DNA from: Asticcacaulis sp. MM231
GTDB taxonomy: Bacteria > Pseudomonadota > Alphaproteobacteria > Caulobacterales > Caulobacteraceae
NCBI RefSeq assembly: GCF_964186625.1
Contig: NZ_OZ075108.1
Location: 1,426,001-1,490,000, forward strand
Reading direction: 5' to 3'
Length of the DNA: 64,000 nt
A program made the position numbers and the translations under genes. The notes beneath the pieces are model-generated. The model was not told the origin of the DNA. It did not search any database and saw nothing but the letters and a program-made list of their open reading frames with translations. Positions 18,932 through 26,826 of this stretch are shown here, piece by piece; the stretch's first letter is position 1; every line of letters starts with the position of its first letter.

Positions 18932-20206
18932 CAGTCTGCTGAAAAAGGCTTTGCCTTTGGCCTTTCCGCATTTTTGCGTAAGTCTCTTGGTCTTTTATGT
19001 GTCTTCATTCGTTGTTGTTTTTGTTGCTTTCCTAAATTTAGACGGACCTCTCCTATGCGGTTAGCAACTTGGGTATCCGGATGAGGTTGTAGGCTATGAG
19101 ATTGAGCAGAAAATCTCCAGCTACAGCTTCAAGGCCGCGATGCTTTGTCTTACGCATCGTGCCGTGCTGCTTGCCCCAACCGAAGATGCACTCGATCATC
19201 TTTCGCCGGGTCTGTGACATTGCGTAGCCATCGCTGGCGGCCGTTTCATCGTCGATGATGGTCGTTCTGGTCTTGCCGGTTTTAGTCGTGGCGTTATTAC
19301 GGGCGACATGCGGCTCCACGCCAAGATTGCGTAAGGCTTCGCCATGTGCAGCGACATCATAAGCCTTGTCTTCGCCTACGGTCGCCGGCTTGCCGGTGTG
19401 CTTGACCCTAACCGCCAGCATGGCTTCGGATGCCTCGCGCTCGGCCGTGCCGGTGGCTTGGGTGACAACGCTACCAACCGCCAGTCCGTTGCGGTTCTCC
19501 ATCAGCGCGTGGCCCATGTAGCACAGCTTCGCTTCACGGCCCTGAGCCTTGCGGTACAAGCGGCTGTCGCCATCGGTCGTCGAGACGTGGGTGTCATTGC
19601 CGCGTTTCTGATTATGGAAGTCAGACCCGTCCGTATCGTCCGGCCCGTCCTTCGGCTTGAAGCTCTTGAACGAAGCCCAGGCTTCAATCAGCGTGCCATC
19701 CACTGAGAAATGCTCGTCCGAGAGTAAGGGCGTAACCTTTGGGTGGCACAGCAAGGCCGTCATGAACTTCGTAAAAACATCACCCTTCTGCAGGCGCTCA
19801 CGGTTCTTGGTGAATGTCGTCGCCACCCACACAGCCGCGTCGGGTGACAAGCCCACGAACCATCGAAACAGAAGGTTGTAATCCAACTGCTCCATCAACT
19901 GACGTTCCGAGCGGACGCCGTAGAACACCTGCAGAAGCAAGGCGCTCAGTAACTGTTCCGGTGGAATGGAAGGGCGCCCTTCCTCCGAATACATCGCCGA
20001 AAAGTCCGCGTTCAGGTCGACCAGAACCGCGCGAACCAACTCACGAACCTTGCGAAGAGGATGCGTATCCGGAACGCGTTCTTCCAACGATATGTACGAA
20101 AATAATCCGCCCTGATCCCGAAACTCGCCACGCATTGGTTGCTCCTTCTCGCTCAAGAAGGGAATCACGGCAAAATCAAAATGACCAGAGGTTTTTCAGC
20201 AGACTG
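18932..20206 (-). mobile_element. IS5/IS1182-type insertion sequence
   Basis: A 1275-base element with perfect 15-base terminal inverted repeats (CAGTCTGCTGAAAAA at 18932-18946, its complement at 20192-20206). It is flanked on both sides by CTAG (18928-18931 and 20207-20210), the likely target duplication. It carries one intact DDE transposase gene. The ends and the gene appear undamaged, so the insertion is probably recent. Confidence 0.9.
19053..20135 (-). CDS. IS5/IS1182-type DDE transposase
   Basis: The 360-residue protein has the N-terminal DUF772-like part (Pro-Ser-Ile-Pro-Pro-Glu-Gln-Leu-Leu ... Arg-Ser-Glu-Arg-Gln-Leu) and the DDE domain: Phe-Ser-Val-Asp-Gly-Thr-Leu-Ile-Glu-Ala-Trp (first Asp), Gly-Glu-Asp-Lys-Ala-Tyr-Asp (second), Ile-Glu-Cys-Ile-Phe-Gly-Trp (Glu). 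The usual Asp-His-Ser-Thr-Phe before the DDE domain reads Val-Ala-Thr-Thr-Phe. The ATG at 20135 has AGGAG seven bases upstream; a further ATG at 20168 would add 11 residues. Confidence 0.93.
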   Translation of the reverse strand: MRGEFRDQGGLFSYISLEERVPDTHPLRKVRELVRAVLVDLNADFSAMYSEEGRPSIPPEQLLSALLLQVFYGVRSERQLMEQLDYNLLFRWFVGLSPDAAVWVATTFTKNRERLQKGDVFTKFMTALLCHPKVTPLLSDEHFSVDGTLIEAWASFKSFKPKDGPDDTDGSDFHNQKRGNDTHVSTTDGDSRLYRKAQGREAKLCYMGHALMENRNGLAVGSVVTQATGTAEREASEAMLAVRVKHTGKPATVGEDKAYDVAAHGEALRNLGVEPHVARNNATTKTGKTRTTIIDDETAASDGYAMSQTRRKMIECIFGWGKQHGTMRKTKHRGLEAVAGDFLLNLIAYNLIRIPKLLTA

Positions 20207-20392
20207 CTAGCGCTGATAGGGTGGTGTATCGCCTGCGCCTTCACGCGGCTCGGACTTGAGCGCTTCGTAAGGGCGGCGGGGGAACCTGCGCTGTTCCCAG
20301 TTTTGCGGACAGCCGGAGGTGCCGCCGTCGTCCGCGTGCCAGAAGGCGGGCGTGGCCTTTCTGTGCGTCCCTTCCTTCTGCCTGAGTTTCAT
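20207..20392 (-). CDS. Small basic protein, unknown function
   Basis: A 61-residue, basic, proline- and arginine-containing protein (Met-Lys-Leu-Arg-Gln-Lys-Glu-Gly-Thr-His-Arg). An AAGGA ribosome binding site lies eight to ten bases before the ATG. Its TAG stop is formed by the CTAG target duplication of the adjacent IS element; since CTAG is symmetrical and was present before insertion, the protein end is unchanged. I do not recognise the family. Confidence 0.5.
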   Translation of the reverse strand: MKLRQKEGTHRKATPAFWHADDGGTSGCPQNWEQRRFPRRPYEALKSEPREGAGDTPPYQR

Positions 20393-20449
20393 GATCCCGT
20401 TCCTTGTCTTTTACACATCTTATAGAGGCTATCGCGCGTCAGGAAAGGG

Positions 20450-21190
20450 CTAAAACGCGCCGATCTGCTTGAGCGAGGCCACGCCTTCACGGCCGACGAT
20501 CAGATGATCATGGACGGTGATCTTGAGCGGCTTGCCGGCCGCCACGATCTGTTTGGTCATGTCGATATCGCCCTGCGACGGCATCGGGTCGCCGGAGGGA
20601 TGATTGTGGACCAAAATCACCGAACTCGACGACAGTTCCAGCGCCCGCCGCATGATTTCGCGCGGATAGGCCGGGGCGTGATCGACCGTGCCATGGCCCA
20701 TGATCTCGTCGGCGATAAGTTGGTTTTTCTTGTCGAGAAACAGGATGCGGAACTGCTCACGCGGTTCGTGGGCCAGGGTCACCTTGAGGTAGGATATCAG
20801 CGCCGACCAGCTTGAAATCACCGTCGAGCGCTTGAGCGGTTCGGCCACCATGCGGCGCGTCGCCTCGAACATCAGGGCGAGATCGAGCGCGATATCGGCC
20901 GTGACCTTGAGCGCCTTGCCCTTGTTATCGACCGCCGACACCTGAAGCATATCTTCCAGCGGCGCCGAGAGCGTGGCGGGCAGCGAACCGAAGCGCGCCA
21001 GCAGGGCCTTGGCCAGCGGCTTGACATCGCGTTGCGGGATTGAGCGGAACAGGAACAGTTCCAGCAGTTCGTAATCAGGCAGGGCGGACACACCACCAAG
21101 TCGGGCGCGATGGCGCAGACGATGGCGATGACCGCCATGATCGGGGCGGGACGGTCCCGCTGCCAAATTATCTTCCGTTTCTTCCATCAT
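20450..21190 (-). CDS. radC: RadC-family JAB/MPN-domain protein
   Basis: The 246-residue protein has the N-terminal helix-hairpin-helix-like UPF0758 part (Leu-Pro-Asp-Tyr-Glu-Leu-Leu-Glu-Leu-Phe-Leu-Phe) and the C-terminal metal site His195-Asn-His197-Pro-Ser-Gly with Asp208, the JAMM signature. RadC was named for a DNA repair role that has since been questioned; its biochemical function is not settled. The start ATG overlaps the TGA of the upstream 152-residue gene (ATGA), so the two are probably co-translated. Confidence 0.93.
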   Translation of the reverse strand: MMEETEDNLAAGPSRPDHGGHRHRLRHRARLGGVSALPDYELLELFLFRSIPQRDVKPLAKALLARFGSLPATLSAPLEDMLQVSAVDNKGKALKVTADIALDLALMFEATRRMVAEPLKRSTVISSWSALISYLKVTLAHEPREQFRILFLDKKNQLIADEIMGHGTVDHAPAYPREIMRRALELSSSSVILVHNHPSGDPMPSQGDIDMTKQIVAAGKPLKITVHDHLIVGREGVASLKQIGAF

Positions 21191-21645
21191 TTGATCTTGG
21201 CGATCCGAAGCAAGCGAAAGTATTTGTTCATCGGGGGAACTTTTTGAAGATTAAGCTCCGCACGTAATGTGTCTCGTAAATCATTCAGAAGATTTGTAAT
21301 GCCTTCGTGTTCGCCTCCGTTGCTTGCCATTTCTGCATAACGATCGGCAAGCTCAACTTCACGAAAAATTCCTAAAAGCATTATTTCGGCAAATGCTTGA
21401 TCGAAATCACTTTTTAATTTGGCAATGGTGTCGGGATCATATTGTGTGGTGCCTATAGTGGCTGCCCTTTCAAGGGTTTTCCAAGCATTGATCCGGCGTT
21501 GAACATTTAGATCATCAATACGCTTTTTTGAGTCTCGCTTTTTTTCAAGCCTAAGAGTTAGGAGATGATTTGTCCATGCAACAGCAATACCTGCGACTAT
21601 TGAGGACAGTATAGAAACTAGGACTGTTGCCCCATCAATTGCCAT
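21187..21645 (-). CDS. Membrane-anchored helical protein, unknown function
   Basis: A 152-residue protein with one N-terminal transmembrane segment (about residues 6-28), then a long, charged, mostly helical region with a Lys-Lys-Arg-Asp-Ser-Lys-Lys-Arg start that may be coiled coil. I do not recognise it. It is clearly more AT-rich than the genes on either side, a sign of transfer or relaxed codon use. Its stop overlaps the radC start by four bases, suggesting coupled expression. Confidence 0.65.
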   Translation of the reverse strand: MAIDGATVLVSILSSIVAGIAVAWTNHLLTLRLEKKRDSKKRIDDLNVQRRINAWKTLERAATIGTTQYDPDTIAKLKSDFDQAFAEIMLLGIFREVELADRYAEMASNGGEHEGITNLLNDLRDTLRAELNLQKVPPMNKYFRLLRIAKIK

Positions 21646-21665
21646 GCGCCCCCCGGTGCTGAAAT

Positions 21666-22484
21666 CTAGCCCAGAACCGGCAAGGGCCTGAACTGGCCGG
21701 TCGGCGAGGCGGTGAAGAGTTCCACGCCGTTATCGGTCACGCCGCAGGAGTGTTCGCATTGCGCGGTCAGCATCTTGTCGCGCGTTACGGCGGTCCAGCC
21801 GTCGTTCAGCACCTTCACATCGGGCTTGCCGAGATTGATCATCGGCTCGACCGTGAAGAACATGCCCTTTTCGAGACGCGGACCGGTGCCGGCCTTGCCA
21901 AAGTGCAGGACGTTGGGGTTATCGTGGAACACCCGACCGACGCCATGGCCGCAGAAATCGCGCACCACCGAGCAGCGCTGGGCTTCGGCGTATTTCTGGA
22001 TGGCGGCGGCGATATCGCCAAAGGTATTGCCTGGCTTGATCTGGGCCAGCCCCAGCGCCATGGCTTCATAGGTGACATCGATCAGGCGCTTGGCCTTGGG
22101 TGCCACAACGCCGACTTCATACATGCGCGAGGTATCGCCATGCCAGCCATCGACGATGCAGGTGACGTCGATATTGGCGATGTCGCCTTCACGCAGGGTC
22201 TTGTCCGACGGGATGCCGTGGCAGACCACGTGGTTGGGCGAGATACAGACCGTATTCTGGTAACCGCGATAAAACAGGCAGGCCGACAGGCCACCGTGAT
22301 CGGCGATGAACTCGCGCGCCAGATCATCGAGGTACGAGGTCTTCACCCCGGGCACCACGTAGGGGATCAGCATGTCGAGGCAGTCGGCGGCGACGCGGCC
22401 GGCCTTGCGCATACCGGCGAAGTCCTCGTCGGTATGGATGCGGATGGTTTCGGAGCGGAGCATGTAGTCGGAATCTGTGTTCAT
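21666..22484 (-). CDS. map: Methionine aminopeptidase, type I
   Basis: The 272-residue protein removes the initiator methionine from new proteins. The five metal ligands of the family can be placed: Asp in Asn-Ile-Asp-Val-Thr, Asp in Gly-Asp-Thr-Ser-Arg-Met, His in Cys-Gly-His-Gly-Val-Gly, Glu in Thr-Val-Glu-Pro-Met, and the final Glu in Asn-Gly-Val-Glu-Leu-Phe. Length suits the alphaproteobacterial type. It diverges from mipZ across 160 bases that contain a CtrA-type box. Confidence 0.97.
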   Translation of the reverse strand: MNTDSDYMLRSETIRIHTDEDFAGMRKAGRVAADCLDMLIPYVVPGVKTSYLDDLAREFIADHGGLSACLFYRGYQNTVCISPNHVVCHGIPSDKTLREGDIANIDVTCIVDGWHGDTSRMYEVGVVAPKAKRLIDVTYEAMALGLAQIKPGNTFGDIAAAIQKYAEAQRCSVVRDFCGHGVGRVFHDNPNVLHFGKAGTGPRLEKGMFFTVEPMINLGKPDVKVLNDGWTAVTRDKMLTAQCEHSCGVTDNGVELFTASPTGQFRPLPVLG

Positions 22485-22553
22485 GGCGGCAATATAGTCC
22501 TGTCACGGCCTCAAATCCAGTAGGCAGTTGCGACAACTTACCCACGTCAAATT

Positions 22554-22568
22554 TTAACCCTATGTTAA
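22554..22568 (+). promoter_or_regulatory. CtrA-type binding site upstream of mipZ
   Basis: A perfect TTAA-N7-TTAA (spacer ccctatg), 80 bases before the mipZ start. A GANTC site (GATTC, 22619-22623), the target of the cell-cycle methylase CcrM, lies between it and the gene. Both motifs fit cell-cycle control of a division regulator. They are inferred from sequence. Confidence 0.6.
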
Positions 22569-22647
22569 CCAGCTACTGGCGGCGCGGCGGCGGAGGGCTT
22601 AAATGAGGTGAACCACCTGATTCAATAAGAGGTGGCAGGAGTAAGTT

Positions 22648-23523
22648 ATGAGTGACGTCAAGTCGGGCGCGCGTATTCTGGTATTCGGCAATGAAAAGGG
22701 CGGGGCGGGCAAATCGACCGTCGCCATGCACGTGGCCGTGCATCTGCTCCATCAGGGCAAGCGCGTCGCCTTTATCGATCTCGACCTGCGTCAGCGGTCT
22801 CTGGCGCGCTTTTTCTCGAACCGCGCCAAGTGGGCGGCGGCTAATGAAAAGCAATTGCCCATGGCCTTTGAGCCGCACCTTCATGACAAGCCGGCCAGCC
22901 TGCTGACCGTGCCCGAAGCCGAGGCGCGCAAGGCCTTTGACCGCGCGCTCGATGAGGCGATCGAGCAGGCGGACTATGTGATTGTCGATACGCCGGGCGG
23001 CGACCACGTGCTGTCGCGCCGGGCTCATGCCGTTGCGCACCTGATCATCACGCCGATGAACGACAGCTTTATCGACTTCGATCTGCTGGGCGAGGTCGAT
23101 CCGGTGACGCTCGATGTCAAGCGGCCGTCGATCTACGCCGAAACCGTATGGAATTCACGCAAGCAGCGCGCGGTCTGGGATGGCAAGTCGATCGACTGGA
23201 TCGTGCTGCGCAACCGTCTGGCTGCCAATGAGGCGCGCAACCGCAAGCGCGTCGATGAGCGGGTGCAGGCACTGGGCAAGCGTGTTGGCTTCGAGGTTCT
23301 GGCCGGTTTGCGCGATCGGGTCATCTATCGTGAGCTTTTCCCCTTTGGTCTGACCGTGGCCGATCTCTCCGGCGACATCCGGCCGGTGGCGGTATCGCTC
23401 AGCCATATCGCCGCTCGGGCTGAACTGCGGGCCTTGATGGGATCGCTTGGTCTTGAGGCCGGGGCGGAAGTTACAGAAACCGCATCTGAAGGCGTGGACG
23501 ATAACGATATGGCTGAGGTCTGA
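22648..23523 (+). CDS. mipZ: Division-plane positioning ATPase MipZ
   Basis: The 291-residue ParA/MinD-like ATPase has the deviant Walker A motif Asn-Glu-Lys-Gly-Gly-Ala-Gly-Lys-Ser at residues 15-23 and a Walker B-like Val-Ile-Val-Asp-Thr-Pro-Gly-Gly. The long insert (Pro-Met-Asn-Asp-Ser-Phe-Ile-Asp-Phe-Asp-Leu-Leu-Gly) and the Asn-Arg-Leu segment are typical of MipZ, which binds ParB near the origin and blocks FtsZ assembly at the poles in Caulobacter. The start has aggagtaag upstream. The gene overlaps the next one by one base. It is the strongest taxonomic marker in the window. Confidence 0.95.
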   Translation: MSDVKSGARILVFGNEKGGAGKSTVAMHVAVHLLHQGKRVAFIDLDLRQRSLARFFSNRAKWAAANEKQLPMAFEPHLHDKPASLLTVPEAEARKAFDRALDEAIEQADYVIVDTPGGDHVLSRRAHAVAHLIITPMNDSFIDFDLLGEVDPVTLDVKRPSIYAETVWNSRKQRAVWDGKSIDWIVLRNRLAANEARNRKRVDERVQALGKRVGFEVLAGLRDRVIYRELFPFGLTVADLSGDIRPVAVSLSHIAARAELRALMGSLGLEAGAEVTETASEGVDDNDMAEV

Positions 23524-23984
23524 TGCTCTGGGTCGGCGGCGCCATCGCGGTTTTTCTATTGCTGGCTTATGTCGGGCGGCAATCGCGCCTTGGCCGCCTG
23601 AAACAGGGGCCATGGATCAACCACTTCCGCGCCCTGCGCAGTCTGGTCAGCATGGCCTTGCTGGTGCTGGGCGTGACCCTGATGGTGCGCGGGCTGATGC
23701 TGCCGGGACTGGGCGCCTTGCTGGCGTCGTTTTTGGTGGGCGGCACCGTGCGTTATCAGACCTATTTCCGTAAAGACGAACAGCCGGCAACCGCGGCCAG
23801 CTATACGCCGGATGAGATCAAGGCCTACAACACGCTGGGGCTGGCGATTGGCGCGGACAAAAGGGCGGTCAAGGAAGCGTGGAAAAAGCTGATGAAGACG
23901 GCGCATCCGGATCAGGGCGGCGATGTCAGTCGCGCCAGCGCCTTGAACGCCGCAAGGGATGTGCTGTTGAAGCGGCGGCGCTGA
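23523..23984 (+). CDS. Membrane-anchored J-domain protein
   Basis: A 153-residue protein with an N-terminal transmembrane segment (residues 3-18), a second hydrophobic stretch (about 40-75), and a C-terminal J domain with His128-Pro-Asp130, which stimulates Hsp70 (DnaK). The layout resembles DjlA/TerB-less membrane J-proteins found after mipZ in Caulobacter relatives. Its ATG overlaps the mipZ stop (TGATG), so it should be made with MipZ. Confidence 0.85.
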   Translation: MLWVGGAIAVFLLLAYVGRQSRLGRLKQGPWINHFRALRSLVSMALLVLGVTLMVRGLMLPGLGALLASFLVGGTVRYQTYFRKDEQPATAASYTPDEIKAYNTLGLAIGADKRAVKEAWKKLMKTAHPDQGGDVSRASALNAARDVLLKRRR

Positions 23985-23995
23985 ACCTACGGGGC

Positions 23996-24066
23996 GTGGG
24001 GTCTGCGACCCCACAAACCTTACCTTATTCAAAAAAAAAACCGGTCTTTTGGACCGGGTTTTTCTT
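23996..24066 (+). terminator. Double hairpin terminator after the mipZ operon
   Basis: Two hairpins in a row: a perfect 8-base stem GTGGGGTC / GACCCCAC (23996-24014), then ACCGGTC / GACCGG(G)T (about 24039-24059) flanked by a run of ten A on the left and T-rich sequence on the right. The second suits termination in both directions. Confidence 0.8.
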
Positions 24067-24114
24067 TTGAAAGAGAGAAGACTTGGGACCGCAGGCCCCC
24101 AAACCCCATAGGTT

Positions 24115-24518
24115 TTACGCTTCGGGCTTGATCACCATGCAATCTAGATGCTTGGCCGAGATGCTCTTACAAGCGGCGGCGGCCTGTTCCTTGGTCAGGG
24201 TGGCGAAGCGGGTGCGATACCAGCCGTTGTCGTTCTTGGCGATCTGCGTGGTGCTGTCCGTCAGGTGCTCGCCAAAGCGCGACTGCATCTTCTTTACCCA
24301 GTCACTGGCCAGCGACTTGTCCTTGAAGGCGCCGACCTGAATGGCGTAGGTCGCCTTCGGGTTCTTCTTTTTCTTACCCTTGCTCTTCGGCTCATCGGCA
24401 TCCGCCAGCTTGGTCTTGGCGTTTTTGGCAGCCGGCTTGGTCTTAGTATTTTCGGCGGCCACCTTGGTCGCGGCCGGCACGGCCTTCGGCTTGATATCGG
24501 CGGCGGTCGGGGCCTTGC
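24115..24518 (-). pseudogene. SPOR-domain tail, apparently frameshifted from the DD-carboxypeptidase
   Basis: An open frame of about 130 codons encodes a Lys/Ala-rich linker and then a SPOR domain (Tyr-Ala-Ile-Gln-Val-Gly-Ala-Phe ... Trp-Tyr-Arg-Thr-Arg-Phe-Ala), which binds denuded glycan strands at division sites. It begins exactly where the carboxypeptidase upstream stops, in a different frame, with no good start codon or ribosome binding site. Alphaproteobacterial DacF-type enzymes often carry such a C-terminal SPOR domain, so one indel near 24519-24545 probably split one gene. A real separate gene with a GTG start at 24480 is less likely. Confidence 0.65.
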
Positions 24519-25631
24519 TCAGAGTTGCACCACGTCCGGCGCCGAGACCATCGAACTGGCGCGCTGCACATCGACATCCGTGGCATTGGCCTGTTCGCTG
24601 CCCTCAAGGGTTTCGCGCAACTGGTCATCGGTCAGCGGCTTGTTGTTGCTGGCCAGCATCGTATAGGAGGTCGGGCTGTCCGGAATACGGCTTTCGGCGA
24701 ACATGGCGCGCGTGAATTCATTCTGCGCCACGGCGATGGTCTCCCCGCGCTGCCGGCGGCTGATGACGTCAAAGCCGGTGCTCATCAGGGTGGTGACGTG
24801 CTCACGGCGCTGGGTCTTGTTGGAACCACCGAGCATGACGGCGATCAGGCGGTGACCGTTCTTGACCTGCGAGGCGACCAGATTATAGCCGGCGGCGTTG
24901 GTAAAGCCCGTCTTCATGCCGTCAACGCCATCCAGGCCACGCAAGGGGTTGTGGTTGACATAGGTGCGGCCGCGGAACTCCTGCGAGGGCAGGTTGAAAT
25001 AGTTATAATACTGCGGATAGTCGCGTAAGGTGGCGCGGGCCAGGATAGCGAGATCGCGCGCCGAAGAGAGCTGGCGGGCATCGGGCAGGCCGTTGGCGTT
25101 GACGAAGCGCGTCTGGGTCATGCCCAGATCCTGCGCGCGAATGGTCATCATGGCGGCGAAGCGCTCTTCGGTGCCGCCGATCTTCTCGGCCAGGGCCACG
25201 GCCAGATCGTTGGCGGAATAGAGAGCGACCAGACGCATGGCGGTATCGACGTCGATCGTGTCGCCAGCCTTGAGGTAAACCTTGACGGGGGCCTGAGACG
25301 CGGCGCGGGCGCTGATGGTGATCTGGTCGGTCGGTTTGAGCTTGCCCTGGGCCAGGGCGTCGAACGCCATATAGAGAGTCATGATCTTGGTCAGCGAAGC
25401 CGGATAGCGGGCTGAATCCGCGCGACGGGCGTAAAACACTTCGCCGGTCTGGGCATCGACCACGATGGCCGCATACTTGGCGTTATCGCCCGGATCCTGC
25501 GCGCTGGCCGAAGCCGGCAGCAGAAGTGTCATGAAGGCCAGCATTGACAGGAGCAGGGCGACAACGCCCTTTCCCCCCAACACAACATCCCCCAAAATTT
25601 GGCCTGTCGTCCGCCTGATCATACGCATCAA
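24519..25631 (-). CDS. D-alanyl-D-alanine carboxypeptidase (peptidase family S11)
   Basis: The 370-residue penicillin-binding protein trims pentapeptide side chains of peptidoglycan in the periplasm. It has a signal segment (cleavage near Ala-Ser-Ala-Gln-Asp, residue 45) and the three serine-acyltransferase motifs: Ser79-Leu-Thr-Lys82, Ser139-Ala-Asn141 and Lys240-Thr-Gly242. The frame ends in Ala-Pro-Asp-Val-Val-Gln-Leu directly before an out-of-frame SPOR domain, so the C-terminus may be truncated. A CtrA-type box lies about 150 bases upstream. Confidence 0.93.
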   Translation of the reverse strand: MMRMIRRTTGQILGDVVLGGKGVVALLLSMLAFMTLLLPASASAQDPGDNAKYAAIVVDAQTGEVFYARRADSARYPASLTKIMTLYMAFDALAQGKLKPTDQITISARAASQAPVKVYLKAGDTIDVDTAMRLVALYSANDLAVALAEKIGGTEERFAAMMTIRAQDLGMTQTRFVNANGLPDARQLSSARDLAILARATLRDYPQYYNYFNLPSQEFRGRTYVNHNPLRGLDGVDGMKTGFTNAAGYNLVASQVKNGHRLIAVMLGGSNKTQRREHVTTLMSTGFDVISRRQRGETIAVAQNEFTRAMFAESRIPDSPTSYTMLASNNKPLTDDQLRETLEGSEQANATDVDVQRASSMVSAPDVVQL

Positions 25632-25775
25632 AGCTGTCCTTAACTCTTATCAAACGCGATTGCACACAATTTGGTATCCGCCGGACCCACGCAAAATAAG
25701 GAAACAATGTGGTCTTACTATGAGTGGTATATCTATCAATATAGTCCCAGAAGCCTAGTCTGTCGTGAATTTTCC

Positions 25776-25790
25776 TTAACCAAGCCTTAA
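25776..25790 (-). promoter_or_regulatory. CtrA-type binding site upstream of the DD-carboxypeptidase
   Basis: A perfect TTAA-N7-TTAA (spacer ccaagcc), 145 bases before the carboxypeptidase start and about 300 before the phasin start. The distance suits the carboxypeptidase better. Cell-wall genes are common CtrA targets in Caulobacter. Confidence 0.5.
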
Positions 25791-25962
25791 GCTCACCGTA
25801 TCGTGACCGCTAACGCGCTATAATGTCTCAGTTCATGCCTGTTTGGCAGGCATCACCACACCAGACAACCACCACGCTCGTGAAGACGCCAAGAAACTCC
25901 CACATAGGGGGAATTGTCTCCTCACATTTTCGTATTTCTTATTGTGCAGTGCAACATAAGGG

Positions 25963-25991
25963 TTGACCATATGCTGCACTTGCGTTATATG
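25963..25991 (+). promoter_or_regulatory. Housekeeping-type promoter of the phasin gene
   Basis: TTGACC, a 17-base spacer, then TATATG, about 100 bases before the phasin start. This is close to the sigma-70 consensus. CTGC/GCAG elements overlap and follow it (tgtgcagtgc before the -35, gctgcac in the spacer, ctgcaaccgggcag after the -10). They could be an operator for PhaR, the usual phasin repressor. Confidence 0.6.
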
Positions 25992-26091
25992 AAGCTGCAA
26001 CCGGGCAGAAGGTTCGATGTCAAACGACGTCGGGAATTAGGCCTCATTCGACTTTGTATCCACGCATCAAACCAATCATAGGGAGTTTGTC

Positions 26092-26529
26092 ATGTCGGAA
26101 GCTGCTGAAACCATCAAGACCACTGTTGAAAAGTTCACCACGGCTGGTAACCAAGCCTTCAAGGACTCGGTCGAAAAGACCCTGGCCAGCCTCAACGAAG
26201 CCAACGGCCTTGCCAAGGGCAATGTCGAAGCCGTCGTCGAAAGCCTGACCGCCGCCACCAAGGGCGCGGAAACGGTTGGCGCGCAAGCCATGGCCTTCTC
26301 CAAGAAGAACTGGGAAGAAGCCGTCTCGGCCGCCAAGACGCTGCAAGGCGCCAAGAGCATTCAGGAAGTCATCGAGTTGCAATCGAAGTACGCCAAGACC
26401 TCGATGGAATCCTACGTCGCTGAAATGAACCAACTGACCGAAACCCTGTCGGCTTCGTTTAAGGACACCTTCAAGCCGATCAACGCGCGCATGACCGCTG
26501 CTGTTGAGAAGTTCCAGTCTTATCGATAA
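26092..26529 (+). CDS. Phasin family protein
   Basis: A 145-residue, helical, Ala/Lys/Glu-rich protein with the Phasin_2 pattern, including Lys-Lys-Asn-Trp-Glu-Glu, the core Leu-Gln-Ser-Lys-Tyr-Ala-Lys-Thr-Ser and a C-terminal Phe-Lys-Pro-Ile-Asn-Ala-Arg. Phasins coat polyhydroxyalkanoate granules. A GGGAG ribosome binding site precedes the start and a strong promoter lies upstream, which suggests high expression. The gene stands alone; the thiolase at 61.8 kb could supply the same pathway but is far away. Confidence 0.92.
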   Translation: MSEAAETIKTTVEKFTTAGNQAFKDSVEKTLASLNEANGLAKGNVEAVVESLTAATKGAETVGAQAMAFSKKNWEEAVSAAKTLQGAKSIQEVIELQSKYAKTSMESYVAEMNQLTETLSASFKDTFKPINARMTAAVEKFQSYR

Positions 26530-26575
26530 GACTCTGGTCGCTAAGACTTTGGCCCTAAAGGCCTGAAGACTACCA

Positions 26576-26612
26576 AGCCTCGCACCTTCACCGGTGCGGG
26601 GCTTTTCTTTGT
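26576..26612 (+). terminator. Terminator after the phasin gene
   Basis: The stem CGCACC / GGTGCG is extended by weaker pairs and followed by gcttttctttgttttt, a clear T tract, about 50 bases past the phasin stop. Confidence 0.85.
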
Positions 26613-26826
26613 TTTTAACGCCGTAGCCTGTGGACGTTTCGCGCATAAGCGTCACAATTCGACATCACGGCCCATAAACTGTGATCGTGTTGCACCATGT
26701 TTGTGCATTTACCCCCTTAACAGCGTCCTCATTTGGACTATCTTGTTATTAGGCGACTCCTGCATATCTACAGGGAGGGCCGAGGCACATCGGTCCGGAA
26801 ATAGCCAGAAAACGAACAGATACGAG

